Origin: Oreohelix idahoensis
Lineage: Eukaryota > Mollusca > Gastropoda > Stylommatophora > Oreohelicidae
Direction of reading: 5' to 3'
DNA: 64,000 nt
NCBI GenBank assembly: GCA_024509875.1
Contig: JAMPIV010004908.1
Coordinates: 141,501-205,500, forward strand
The notes beneath the pieces were generated by a model. The model was not told where the DNA came from, searched no databases, and saw nothing but the letters and a program-made list of their open reading frames with translations. Numbering within the stretch: the first letter of the stretch is position 1; each line of letters opens with the position of its first letter. This document shows, one piece after another, positions 1 to 10,086 of this stretch. The position numbers and the translations under genes were made by a program.

Positions 1-119
1 ACAAGTCGTTCAAATACAATTTCCTTATTATTTATTTAGTATAAACACTATCTACTCTTGTGCTGAAGGGTGAATGTTGGAAAATGGAATGTAATGGATT
101 TGTAAGTTTACAAATGATT

Positions 120-284
<165 letters not shown>

Positions 285-859
285 TTGTATATTACAAGTC
301 TTCCAATTATAGGAACAAAAAATTTATATCAGCTGTGTTGTTACTCAATTATAATACATGTATCAGCTGTGCTGTTAATTACGTATAATTTATCAGCTAT
401 AATCTTTTTATTGTCTCTTGCTACGCTAAATCTCTTTTTCGTCACTGACAGTTAATTTGCTCACAATTGCCGACGGAAATGGTACTAATGTGTACTCATC
501 TCTCAAACGTTCTGTCCTTCTTAGTTTGGTTGACACAAAACCGGCTGAGGATCGTTCCTTTAGCCCACCCAAGACTGAGGGGGACCAAAGATGCAGATTC
601 TGTGCAACCTCTATGCTCCAGCGGAGTTCCAAGCAGCTGGATTGACGACCCACGATCTCAGTTTTGATGACACGAATAAAACCTGTAACAAGGAAATATA
701 GGGGCTAATTTCTGTCCTCAAGCCCACCTTTTTCTATTGTATATGATATGAGCGTGTCTCAGGTGTCTTCATGTAGGATGAATGACAACATGGCTCAGTA
801 TGATTTAGCAATAGCGAGACAAGACAGGTGTCTACTTGCAAAACATTCTTTCTGACAAA
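285..859. other. Unannotated, no supported gene
   Basis: A 75-residue minus-strand frame at 426-653 and an overlapping 66-residue plus-strand frame show no motif I recognise. Local base composition is less AT-rich than the flanks, so a decayed exon or transposon piece is possible, but nothing supports one. Confidence 0.4.
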
Positions 860-979
860 TTAATACATGGATACATCCAATAATATGAATTCAATACATG
901 AATACATCCAATAATATAAATTCAATACATGAATACATCCAATAATATAAATTCAATACGTGAATACATCCCATAATAT
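860..979. repeat. 30-bp tandem repeat, about four copies
   Basis: Successive copies of a 30-bp unit with core AATACATGAATACATCCAAT. The first copy and the last differ by a few substitutions. No coding function is apparent. Confidence 0.9.
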
Positions 980-1112
980 GTACACCTAGGTGTGATACAA
1001 CCATTTCCTTCCCCCTATAATATACCAGGCCCTCTCTGACAAGTGCTATACTAGCTGGTAACAGATATCCTAACAATACTGTTATGTTCTTATGATAGGA
1101 GTATATCAGACG

Positions 1113-1428
1113 AGGACTGTTTGGTTATATTTCAGGTGGGAGTAATCTGAATAGAGTGAGACAATAGATTGAGTTATATGAGACAACAGATGGAGTCCTA
1201 ACAAGGACTGTTTTGGTTATATTTCAGTTGGTCTGAGATAATAGATTGAAGTTATAGGAGACAATAGGTTGAGTCCTAACAAGAACTGTTTTGGTTATAT
1301 TTTCAGTTGGTCTGAGATAATAGATTGAAGTTATAGGAGACAATAGGTTGAGTCCTAACAAGGACTGTTTTGGTTATATTTCAGTTGGTCTGAGATAATA
1401 GATTGAAGTTATAGGAGACAATAGGTTG
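1113..1428. repeat. 78-79-bp tandem repeat, three close copies plus one diverged
   Basis: Close copies start near 1193, 1271 and 1350. Each contains GAGTCCTAACAAGGACTG and a downstream GAGACAATAGGTT. A more diverged copy precedes them from about 1113. Within each unit AGTCCTAACAAGGACT is a short imperfect palindrome. Confidence 0.9.
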
Positions 1429-2109
1429 AAGTATGAGTCCTATTAGTCTTCGTCTTCATCAATCATATCAGGAAATACAATCATTATCCTAATTTCCCCA
1501 AGATACAATCAGTAACCTGATACGTTCATATTGAACCAAAATATATAAAATATATACAGGTGTAGGTAGTATAAATGACACACAACCAATACAAACATTA
1601 TATATCTGCTGTAGGCCTATTTGCCTACAAATAGTAAATTATATTTACCCTCCAAGATTTAAACAGGCCAGGTTTTGACTCGACTTAGTGAAGCAGGCTG
1701 CAGGTCAATGCACTCAGGTAAGCAATAAATCAAGGTTGACAGCTTCTCCTCTTCAGTCGGTCGGTATCTCTGGCTTCGTGTCGGTGATGTGTGATTATGC
1801 ATAAAATCCGCCCGATTTATAGGCAGGTGAAGTAACTTCTACAGCTTAAAGAAAGCGTTTGGTTGGTTCCTGGCGGGGCAAGCTGATTGGCTGTCTGCAG
1901 TTTGATCTCATGCCTCGTACAGGCTAATTTTATTCTGGTTTTTCCGCCATATTGCGTGACAAGATGGCCGCGACCCACATCCGAAAAAACAGGGCTTAAG
2001 TTTAATTTTATTCTGTCTCAGAGACTGGTGAACATTGCTCGTTGATTGGTTGGGCTCTCGACATAGGGATTTAACTAAGAAGTGGGTTTACACAACTCGT
2101 TTCACGACA
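1429..2109. other. Unannotated spacer
   Basis: No coding frame, RNA gene or terminal repeat structure is recognised. The stretch carries several GATTGGTT/GATTGGCT motifs (near 1890 and 2045), which could be CCAAT-type promoter boxes on the opposite strand, but there is no other promoter evidence. Confidence 0.4.
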
Positions 2110-2187
<78 letters not shown>

Positions 2188-2192
2188 CGATC

Positions 2193-2276
<84 letters not shown>
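2110..2276. repeat. (GATA)n microsatellite
   Basis: About 165 bp of GATA tetranucleotide with an interruption GATCGATCGATAG near 2186-2198. The Leu-Ser-Ile-Tyr frames on the opposite strand are translations of the repeat. Confidence 0.97.
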
Positions 2277-2277
<1 letters not shown>

Positions 2278-2519
2278 ATGAGCATATCCCAAGCCAAGTA
2301 AACTAAGTAGCAGTTCTGGACTGTGCAAATGACTGGGAGATGGCAGTAGATCTACCTGGGCTAGGGGCATATCAAGAGAGTATAAGAAGATCTCGAAGAC
2401 GGCCAGATATGGTGTTGTTTAAAAAAAAAAACATAGTCAGTTATATTAGGGCGCATGTGCAAAGATAAAAGACTTCTGATATAAGAGATATAGTGCTGCA
2501 TTCCTTATCATCGCACTAG

Positions 2520-2741
2520 ATAATAATGACTGAGCTGACCGGGCCATTTGAATCCAGATTGGACGAGCAACACTTGTTCAAAGTGGCCAAGTATAATGAT
2601 CTGGTCACGGACTTGAGACACGACGTATTCACTGCAAGGGTCATGGCTGTTGAGGTAGGTGCAAGAGTTCTCGTGGCATCCTCAGTGTAGTCTACAGAAA
2701 ATGTAGGGTTTGAAAGGATAGACAAGAACAAGGGCACTTGA
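2520..2741 (+). pseudogene. C-terminal fragment of a non-LTR retrotransposon polyprotein
   Basis: The plus strand from 2526 reads MTELTGPFES..., then KVAKYNDLVTDLRHDV and AVEVGARVLVASS before an in-frame TAG at 2688. A KY..L pair followed by a VEVG(A/C)RG.V motif is a pattern I associate with the region after the reverse transcriptase in many invertebrate retroelement proteins. Here the Gly is replaced (GARV) and the frame is stopped, so this is a relic. The opposite-strand 73-residue frame is a shadow. The family assignment rests on motif memory only. Confidence 0.5.
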
Positions 2742-2797
2742 GAGTCATGGGACTTCTGTCTGTAATAATTACGTCAACAATTGATTGGTAAACACAT

Positions 2798-4145
2798 AAT
2801 AATAATAATAATAAATTCTTTAAGCACCAAACACGGCACATAAGGCAGAAACCAGTGCTCTCCAGGTTGTTCGTTGTGACGCCACTCCTCTTAGCTCCTG
2901 CACATTATTTAGGCCCAACGTTCTTCCTTCTCTTATTATTGTTCTTCTGAGTGTTTCTTTTGGTCTTCCTTTTTTCCGCTTACCCTCAGGAACCCAAGTG
3001 AGCTCCTGTAGTAGTATTCGGTTGTTTTGCATTCGTAGGACATGACCGATATATGACCATCGTCTTTTCCTTACATAGTCGGAGACATATTTCTGCCTAG
3101 AGTCTTCTCTTATTTGTCGATTAGTCTTGAATTCTTTCCAACTGATGTTCATGAGTTTTCTAAGACATTTGTTCTCGAATGTATTCAGCTTGTTCTCCAA
3201 TGATTTTGTTATTTTCCAACTCTCACAGCCGTATGTTAACACTGAGATAACATTTGAATTAAACAGACGAAGCTTGGTATGTATATTCAATGATCGTAAT
3301 TTCCAAATGTTAGATAATCTATTGAAGGCGCTAGCTGCCAAAGCAATTCTAGTATGGATTTCTCTTGTTGTGTCACCATCCTGGGTCATTTTACTGCCTA
3401 AATAATTGAAACTTTCAACTTTCTGTAGTTTTTTCCCCGTTCAAGATGATATCAAAGGTCTCGTTAGAAAAGTTCATAGCTTTAGTTTTAGAGGCATTTA
3501 TTTTGAGACCTATTTTAACCGAGAGATGACACAAATTATTTACTGCTTCTTGGGATTGTCTGGGTGTTGAACTTAAGAATGCTAAATCATCTGCGAAATC
3601 CAGGTCCCCCAGGAATTTTCCATTTGTCCGTTTTATACCTAATTGTTCATTGTGGGTATAGTTTCTCATAACCCAATCAATAGCTATTTCAAAAAGTAGT
3701 GGTGACATAATACCGCCTTGTTTCACTCCTGTTTCTACTGTATTCCCTTTATTTGTTCTAACACAACATCTTGCATTGTCATATAGCGCTTTGATTATAT
3801 TCACATATTTTGTTGGAAAACCGTAGATTGTAAGTATCTTCCACAATGATGGGCGGTGTAGACTATCAAAGGCTTTTTGAAAATCGACGAAGGTGATAAT
3901 AAGTGGCGATTGCATTTCCACTGATTCTTCTATAATTGTTCTTAGTGTGAATATTTGATCAATACATGATCGTTTCGGCCTGAAACCCGCTTGTTCTTCT
4001 CTGATCAATTCGTCAGCGTGCAATTTAAGTCTTTCTAACATCATGCAACATAATAATTTTCCAGGTACTGATAATAGAGATATACCACGCCAGTTATTAC
4101 AGTCTGATAGATCACCTTTCTTCGGTAACTTTACAATAATACTGT
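2798..4145 (-). pseudogene. LINE family A copy 1: RTE-like reverse transcriptase 3' half, 5'-truncated
   Basis: Minus-strand frames at 3415-4044 and 2820-3389 together cover reverse transcriptase and the C-terminal region. Visible motifs are EQAGFRPKRSCIDQ, FVDFQKAFDSLHR, GVKQGGIMSPLLF and the catalytic LDFADDLAFLSS. After that come LTYGCESW and RRWSYIGHVLRM, typical of RTE-type LINE C-termini. The two frames are separated by a six-T run near 3428 that is five T in copy 2 (54122-55820). Copy 1 also lacks 12 bp (four codons) between CTGTA direct repeats near 3740. The 3' end carries an (ATT)n tail on the element strand near 2798-2812. At 4145 homology stops exactly at the LTR of element 1. Endonuclease is absent. 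Confidence 0.9.
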
Positions 4146-5299
4146 TGTAACTGTACTTTTTCTCTTGTTGAGGTGATCACTGGCCCAAGACAGTATACAT
4201 GTTGTTAGGTGTGTAGTGCGAGCGTATGATGAACTGAGTGTGGGTGCGAATGAAGGCGCGAATGTGTTTAGGCTCGTATGTATGTAGACCCTGCAACCCA
4301 TACACTCACATGCAGTAGTCAAGGATGCTTGGACACTGCAGGCACGTTTCAAAACATTTATTGACGAGAACACACATGGTATCAACAGGAACAGTCAGTG
4401 TAAACAAGGTCATGCTGACCGGAAATCGATGGGTATACATTAGGCATTCAGCAAGCTGGTAAACATTTGAATATTCGTGCATGGTCAATACAATGTTCTT
4501 CAATAAGGACAGTTCGTGGCGTCGCCCTGGGATTACTGACTAAACGCGTCAGATACCTTAATCACTTTGACACATAGGTGCAACTTGGCATTCCCCGCCA
4601 ATTGCACATTATCAGGCTGTAGTATAATAGCCGAAAACACAGGCCTCGTTCTGACGTCGGCTGTGTACTTCTGATAAGCAGGTTACCATCAACCCTGCCG
4701 TAATGCTTATTGTAGACATAAATTCCGCCAATCTGCGGTTCCCACAATATATCTTCGTCACTGGATTTCTGGATGGTATGAAGACTAATAGTCTTGGATG
4801 GCTACCTTGAGCACAACATATATGTTCTGTAATGGAGGACCGGTGAGCTGCAGTTCACAGACTAGGCAATCTTCTAACATGTTTTGCTACCGAAAGCATA
4901 GTAATGGAAAAAGTCGGTATTACCTGTAACCAAGTCCACAGAACTTAAAAAGGAACACTGCTGTCATTCCAACGCACAGAGATTCACTGGGGAAAACTGC
5001 CAGTGCAGTCACTTCGAAGATTCTCCCCGAAAAACACAATGGACTCTCGTCCCTTCAGAAACCAGGACACTTCCCCGGCTCGCCGGAAGTCTAACTCAAC
5101 TCCCCCTTAAAAAAACCTGCCCATGGGCATACGCCCGAACTGTCTACCTTTGACCCTAAAGGTCAAACACAATGAATGAATAAACAAGGGAAGACAACCC
5201 CTAATCAACCTGACATCGCAGGTAAAGACACAATTATTCTTATGATAAAAACATAAGCAAATAACTTGACAGATGACTCCGTCAAAAATGACAGCAACA
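4146..5299 (-). repeat. Element 1 3' LTR
   Basis: In element orientation it starts TGTTGCTGTC and ends AGTTACA, giving the usual TG...CA termini. It matches 12352-13505 along its whole length. I see only about four substitutions between the two copies (one in the ATCGATRGG area, one near 4878 and two near 4945-4955). Small open frames within it are duplicated in both LTRs and show no recognisable product. Confidence 0.95.
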
Positions 5300-5764
5300 T
5301 ATTACTACCACCCCCCTGTTAAAAAAAAAATGAAATTTTTTTTTTTTTAATAAGTCCATGAGCAAGATTGCACAAGTATCACTTATGTGCTCATGAAAAA
5401 AATGAACCTAATATCAGGTACAATAGACGCATAAACAAAGCGTCTGAAGAGGATACAAATCATCTCCCAACATAGGAGAAAATATCTCCTTTAAGCCAAA
5501 CAAACTAAGGGGGTACCATTAAAGAAACCTAAGTTGCTGGCAATACCAATCATATATCAATCATTACTAAATACTATAATTATAGCAATATACAAATGTC
5601 ATGAATTACAATGCTATATTAGCAACATATCACTGATGGATGGACAAAATGAAATTTGTTAAATTATCTAAACATCATCCAAATACATTTGTATTACAAC
5701 ATATTAGGATATTAAGGACAGACAAAAGTCTGAAAGTGTATCAGGAAAAACTAGGACACAAGAT
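5300..5764 (-). promoter_or_regulatory. Element 1 3' untranslated region with polypurine tract
   Basis: This lies between the RNase H stop and the 3' LTR. Next to the LTR (about 5304-5318), the element strand reads ACAGGGGGGTGGTAGTAA, a purine-rich tract in the position expected for plus-strand priming. The remainder is AT-rich and holds no gene. Confidence 0.75.
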
Positions 5765-6241
5765 TTAACTGGAATCATGTGGGCATCTGGACAATATGTC
5801 CGCCATCACATTATCCGAACCACGGATAGCTCGCACCGTGAAATGGAAAGGCTGAAGAGCAATAGCATAACGAGTAGATCTCGAGCTCTTCAAATCCTTA
5901 CTTTGCATAGCCGTAAGAGCTTTTTGGTCGGTTTCCATAAAGAAATGCGCGCCCAGAAGGAACCTTTGTAGCTTAAGAATGGACCAAACCATAGCCAACA
6001 ATTCACGGTCTAAAACCGAGTAATTCCTTTCTGCCGCATTTAGCTTCCTAGAAATATACATTACAGGATGCAGAGTTCCTGAATATTCCTGCATTAGCGC
6101 CGCTCCAATCCCAGTGGAAGAGGCATCACTACGAAGAACAAAAGTCTTATCAATCGTTGGTAGTCTTAAGATAGGATGAGATGAGAACAAATTCTTAACC
6201 TGATCCAATGAAGATTGGCATTCCTGGGACCAACGCACCAT
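5765..6241 (-). CDS. Element 1 RNase H domain (3' part of pol)
   Basis: A 158-residue frame with a Gypsy-type RNase H: FVLRSDASSTGIGAAL carries the first catalytic Asp, NYSVLDRELLAMVW the catalytic Glu, and FMETDQKALTAM the next Asp. It ends in VMADILSRCPHDSS, the common C-terminus of Gypsy RNase H. It degrades the RNA strand of the RNA/DNA hybrid during reverse transcription. It continues the RT frame but is separated by a frameshift at a T run at about 6254-6260, so the first Met is not a real start. It is the last coding segment before the 3' LTR, and no integrase follows it, unlike ordinary Gypsy elements. Confidence 0.93.
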   Translation of the reverse strand: MVRWSQECQSSLDQVKNLFSSHPILRLPTIDKTFVLRSDASSTGIGAALMQEYSGTLHPVMYISRKLNAAERNYSVLDRELLAMVWSILKLQRFLLGAHFFMETDQKALTAMQSKDLKSSRSTRYAIALQPFHFTVRAIRGSDNVMADILSRCPHDSS

Positions 6242-6242
6242 A

Positions 6243-7772
6243 TTAGGAGAACCTTTTTTTCAATAACGATGAAAGTGGTGCCATAATGGAGGACAGATTC
6301 TCAATGAATCTTCCATAGAATTGTATCAATCCCAAGAGACTACGCACTTGCTTTTTTGTCTTCGGAACCGAGATATTTAATATCTTCGAAATGTTTTGGT
6401 CCTCTGTCTTCAACAGACCATGACCAACTCGATGACCTAGGAAGGAAATTTCACTAAACCCAACAAAAGCTTTAGAGGGTTTTGCAGTCAAACTATGCTC
6501 ACGTAGAGTAGATAGCAATTCCTTTAGACCCAAATAGTGTTCTTCCCAAGTATCGCTGAAAAGACAGATGTCGTCTAAATATGCGATGACATCTGCACGA
6601 TCTGATAGAATTCGTCGCATCATGCGCACGAAAGTCGCTGGGGCGTTCATAAGCCCGAAAGGCATAAAATTCCATTGAAACAGACCCCTAGGTGTCGAAA
6701 AAGCAGTGAGAGGTTTGGCGTGTTCCGTCAGTGGGACTTGCCAATAACCTTTCGACAAGTCTAGTTTAGTAAAGAATTTAGCTTTAGAAAGTCTAATAAG
6801 TAGATCATCTAATAATGGCATAGGTTCAGCATCGAACTTCGTAACTTGATTTAATTTGCGATAGTCAACGCAAAGACGTATGTTATTGTCTTTCTTTCGA
6901 ACAATAACTATCGACGAAGAGTAAGCTGAAGTGGATGGTTCAATTATTTGCAGTTGAATCATTTCATCCAATTCTTTCTCGACTTGTGCTTGAAAATGCA
7001 TAGGTATTGGGTATGGTCTTACTCTGATCGGATTACGATCAGTAAGTATGATGTCATGTTCTATGACATCTGGGTGTCCAGGAATGTCGGTAAGGACATC
7101 CTGATATGATTGTAGCGTAGAGGATACTTGACGTTGCTCCTCAAAAGACAAGTTCGACGAGATTGTAACGTCCCTCCACGATTCCGTAGAATTCAGTGGA
7201 ATCGCAGGAAGAGGTAAGTTAACGTCAGAAAAAATAGTTTCCTCATCCTGTATAACGGACAGGGATGAGATGTGACCATGTTGGACTGGAGAGTCGTCCA
7301 TCGCCTGGAAAATAGGCTGCAAATAGTCTGGACGTTCAATAAACTCTGTTAGCATATTTATATGGAAGGTTTTATGCTTTCCATCCACATCGACGATGTA
7401 GTCGACATCGGAAATTTTGGAGACTATAGTGTATGGACCTTTCCATGAAATGAGAAGTCTATTCTCTCTTGAGGGAAGTAAGACATATGCTTTGTCTCCA
7501 GGACAAAGTTGACGTAGGCGTCTTTTCTTGTTAGCAAATCGCCTAGCTTTTTCTTTCGCAAATTCGGAAGATGAAGTTGCTAACCTGCACGATTCGATAA
7601 TCTTTTCTCTAAGAGCAATGACATATTCATATGACGATTGTGTATCATCGTCAATATTATCAGAAGTTATCAAATCGTGTAACAAGGACATCGGACCGCG
7701 CGGTTGCGCACCAAAGACAAGTTCGAAAGGAGAAAAACCCTGTATGCTCGTTGGGAACTTCTCTATAGGCAA
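6243..7772 (-). CDS. Element 1 integrase C-terminus plus reverse transcriptase
   Basis: A 509-residue frame. Residues 1-150 are the integrase C-terminal part: GFSPFELVFGAQPRGP and then a GPY/F module (WKGPYTI near 110-116, HINML near 137-141). Residues about 205-440 are reverse transcriptase: CVDYRKLNQVT, LDLSKGYWQVPL (Asp 338), FMPFGLMNAPATF, the catalytic AYLDD at 397-401 and FLGHRVG. The connection domain (KTKKQVRSLLGLIQFYGRFI) follows. RT copies the element RNA into DNA. A single uninterrupted frame carrying integrase tail and then RT shows the reversed domain order directly. The 5' end is a frameshift from the integrase frame at a five-A run (plus strand) near 7734, not a true initiation site. 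Confidence 0.95.
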   Translation of the reverse strand: MPIEKFPTSIQGFSPFELVFGAQPRGPMSLLHDLITSDNIDDDTQSSYEYVIALREKIIESCRLATSSSEFAKEKARRFANKKRRLRQLCPGDKAYVLLPSRENRLLISWKGPYTIVSKISDVDYIVDVDGKHKTFHINMLTEFIERPDYLQPIFQAMDDSPVQHGHISSLSVIQDEETIFSDVNLPLPAIPLNSTESWRDVTISSNLSFEEQRQVSSTLQSYQDVLTDIPGHPDVIEHDIILTDRNPIRVRPYPIPMHFQAQVEKELDEMIQLQIIEPSTSAYSSSIVIVRKKDNNIRLCVDYRKLNQVTKFDAEPMPLLDDLLIRLSKAKFFTKLDLSKGYWQVPLTEHAKPLTAFSTPRGLFQWNFMPFGLMNAPATFVRMMRRILSDRADVIAYLDDICLFSDTWEEHYLGLKELLSTLREHSLTAKPSKAFVGFSEISFLGHRVGHGLLKTEDQNISKILNISVPKTKKQVRSLLGLIQFYGRFIENLSSIMAPLSSLLKKRFS

Positions 7773-8538
7773 AGAGGACTGCAGGTAAAACCCTGTCCCA
7801 ATCCTCCGGATGATCCTCCGTTATCTTGCCAAGTAAGTTCTTTAGTGTCCTGTTAAGACGTTCTACCAATCCATTGGACATTGGATGATAAATACTACTG
7901 AGAGACCTTTTAATGTCTAGCGTAGCCATTACCTGAGACATAACGTCCGAAATTAACTGAGTGCCGTGGTCCGACAGTATTTCTCCGGGGAATCCCAGAC
8001 GAGAAAATATGAGCCAAAGAGCATCAGCGATATCGACAGTTGATATGCTCTTCAGAGGAATAGCCTCTGGCCAACGCGTGCACATGTCCACGCAAGTGAG
8101 GATAAATTGGTGTCCTCTGGCTGACTTAATTTTGAACGGACCAATGATGTCTATAGCCATTTTCTGAAACGGCCGAATCGGAATATCTGCAGCCTGAATA
8201 GGAGCAGCATGTCTCGGACCTCTAGACTTGACCTCTTGACAAATTTTGCAAGATCGGCAATAAATTCGTATGTCTTTATTAACAAATGGCCAAAAGAAAG
8301 ACGCAAGGACTCTAGTTTTAGTTCTGGAAAAACCCATATGTCCAGCACACTGAGAATCGTGTGCATGCTGAAGAATTAAGGCTCTCATACACTTAGGCAC
8401 AAGAATTTGCGAGTGCATAGACTTGTCCGAGTGTTGTACCATCCGTACCAATATACCATTCTTCATAGTGATATACGATTTGTGATTAGTATTTTGATTG
8501 GGATCCCCTTTCTTTGCAAGAAGGAAGAATTTCTTCAA
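7660..8538 (-). CDS. Element 1 integrase: zinc and catalytic domains
   Basis: A 292-residue frame. The N-terminal zinc-binding HHCC is visible as H60, H67, C97 and C100. The catalytic core has Asp 130 (AIDIIGP), Asp 190 (LSDHGTQ) and Glu 226 (GLVERLNRT), with exactly 35 residues between the last two (DD35E). This enzyme joins the cDNA ends to host DNA. The last 25 residues (after EHTGF) are out of frame because of a homopolymer near 7734; the correct continuation lies in the overlapping RT frame. Upstream, the frame is separated from the protease linker by one in-frame TAA near 8552-8554. Element 2 has Gln at the aligned position, so a C-to-T change is likely. Confidence 0.94.
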   Translation of the reverse strand: MKKFFLLAKKGDPNQNTNHKSYITMKNGILVRMVQHSDKSMHSQILVPKCMRALILQHAHDSQCAGHMGFSRTKTRVLASFFWPFVNKDIRIYCRSCKICQEVKSRGPRHAAPIQAADIPIRPFQKMAIDIIGPFKIKSARGHQFILTCVDMCTRWPEAIPLKSISTVDIADALWLIFSRLGFPGEILSDHGTQLISDVMSQVMATLDIKRSLSSIYHPMSNGLVERLNRTLKNLLGKITEDHPEDWDRVLPAVLFAYREVPNEHTGFFSFRTCLWCATARSDVLVTRFDNF

Positions 8539-8553
8539 AGAAGGATCCTCTTC

Positions 8554-8739
8554 TTAACGTTTAACAAACGAGTCATGGGAAATCACCAAGTGCTCGTCTT
8601 GGCTATCAACTTCATTACTATTATCCGATGAAGTTGGGGGATTAAGAGCTTGAGCTCTTGTCACCACTGCATTGACCGTTTGAATGTTTTTTTTCCTCCC
8701 AACTAGAAATTTGTTGCGGGGTGCATTCCTTAACCCCAT
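8554..8739 (-). CDS. Element 1 protease-integrase linker segment
   Basis: A 61-residue frame continuing pol after the protease: NAVVTRAQALNPP aligns with AAVTTRGQAKRN at the same place in element 2. It is entered from the protease frame by a frameshift at an eight-T run (about 8685-8692), and ends at the TAA that separates it from integrase in the same frame. It has no catalytic motif of its own. Confidence 0.7.
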   Translation of the reverse strand: MGLRNAPRNKFLVGRKKNIQTVNAVVTRAQALNPPTSSDNSNEVDSQDEHLVISHDSFVKR

Positions 8740-9910
8740 GAATACGACCGATTATAAGATCCGCAATAGGATTAGGAAGAAGACATGCATGGACATCTCC
8801 TGTGAAGAAGGGAGTGTCAATCATAATAATAGCAGTAGGATAACTTTCCATAGTACCACCAAATGTAACACATTTGATTGTTTTTCCAGTGGCACAGCAA
8901 GGATCTATCAGAGACTCCCTAACCCCGACGGTAGTACATCCCGAATCGAAAAGTACTGAGACTAGCCTATCATTTATTAGACCTTTATGTAAGATGAGAG
9001 ATCCTCTCCCATCATGCGCAACTGTAGCAGGTAGAGCAGGAAGAGGGTGACCACAACTTAGAGTAGATACAGTCGATGAGTCGAACAATGTTAAGCATTG
9101 GGGGCATTCAGTTGCTCTCCCAAAATCGAAAGCACAACCAGTGATAGCCCTAGAGTTACCACTATCATTTACTGTATTACAGGCTCCATCAAACTCTTGT
9201 TGTGCAGAGTTTGCCTGTTGGAAAGGTCTTTTTTTGTTAAACCTAGGTCTGCCTCGATTATCATTTCCCCTGTAATTATTTCGACTATCATTTCCCCTGT
9301 AATTGTTATCATATTGCCTATTGTAATCATCATTCCGGTTTGAATCCCGGTTTCTAAATTCACCATCGTCATAATCTTGACGTCGAGAAGGATTACCTCG
9401 AAAGTTCGAATAGTTATTATTTGGATAGCCTTTGCGAAAGTGTCTCAAATTATTACCACTAAAATTACGAGAACTACCATCTTGTTTCCAATTCATAGAC
9501 GAAGAACCATCATGTGTTGGATTACTCCGCTTCTGAGTGTAATTCTGATTACTTCCCCTATTCCAGTTTTGTTGAGCACCCTGAAATTTTTTTTTGAAAT
9601 TAGGGCCATATGGTGTTGCCGAAGCAGCTGGCAACCCTTCTTTCACTTTAGAATTGCTAACTGTAGCATGGGGATGCGCGGTGGCATACTGACAACAGTA
9701 TTCCTCCATATCTTTTAAGTTTTTAGGCTTACGCTCATGAAGGAATGCAAGAAAAGAATCATTAACAGATGACAAAACCTTATCTCGCAATAATAAGTCC
9801 ATTAGACCTTCATATGTTTTCTCAGTCTGAGACAACTCAACCCATCGTGTAAATGTACGACGTATTTTTGTAACAAAATCAGAGAAATCTACTCCATTTT
9901 CTGGCAACAT
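8642..9910 (-). CDS. Element 1 gag C-terminal half fused to aspartic protease
   Basis: A 422-residue frame. Residues about 1-85 (FSDFVTKIRRTFTRWVELSQ..., FLHERKPKNLKDMEEYCC) resemble the helical C-terminal capsid part of Gypsy gag. Residues 100-235 are rich in Asn, Arg, Gly, Ser and Tyr, with repeated YRGND/RGNDNRG motifs, and no CCHC knuckle is present. CPQC at 269-272 followed by CGH at 286-288 could be another zinc site. Residues 300-400 are the retropepsin: VLFDSG with catalytic Asp 322 and the second conserved strand ADLIIGRIHG. Gag and protease share one frame, so no frameshift is needed between them. The real gag start lies upstream, across homopolymer breaks at 9950-10085. Confidence 0.88.
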   Translation of the reverse strand: MLPENGVDFSDFVTKIRRTFTRWVELSQTEKTYEGLMDLLLRDKVLSSVNDSFLAFLHERKPKNLKDMEEYCCQYATAHPHATVSNSKVKEGLPAASATPYGPNFKKKFQGAQQNWNRGSNQNYTQKRSNPTHDGSSSMNWKQDGSSRNFSGNNLRHFRKGYPNNNYSNFRGNPSRRQDYDDGEFRNRDSNRNDDYNRQYDNNYRGNDSRNNYRGNDNRGRPRFNKKRPFQQANSAQQEFDGACNTVNDSGNSRAITGCAFDFGRATECPQCLTLFDSSTVSTLSCGHPLPALPATVAHDGRGSLILHKGLINDRLVSVLFDSGCTTVGVRESLIDPCCATGKTIKCVTFGGTMESYPTAIIMIDTPFFTGDVHACLLPNPIADLIIGRIHGVKECTPQQISSWEEKKHSNGQCSGDKSSSS

Positions 9911-10086
9911 TGTCCTAAAACGAAGACGATAGTCTTCTTCTTTTAGTTGGTATTTTTTTTTAGCAATGCTGCTCTGACAACATCATAATTAGTCCTGTCA
10001 TGTTCGTCTATTGTCATAAGAGTAGTCACTGTGTCACCTGTAAAAAAATTCCATCAGTTGTTCAACATATTTTTCTTTTTTTTATG

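Noticed and set aside
2071..2370. 99-residue Leu-Ser-Ile-Tyr repeat protein
   Set aside because: It is the GATA microsatellite read on the minus strand.
4131..4747. Small minus-strand frames of 84, 65 and 61 residues, repeated at 12319-12953
   Set aside because: They lie inside the LTRs of element 1 and appear twice only because the LTRs are duplicates; no product is recognisable.
9098..9718. Plus-strand frames of 81 and 113 residues
   Set aside because: They are antisense shadows of the Asn/Arg/Gly-rich gag region.
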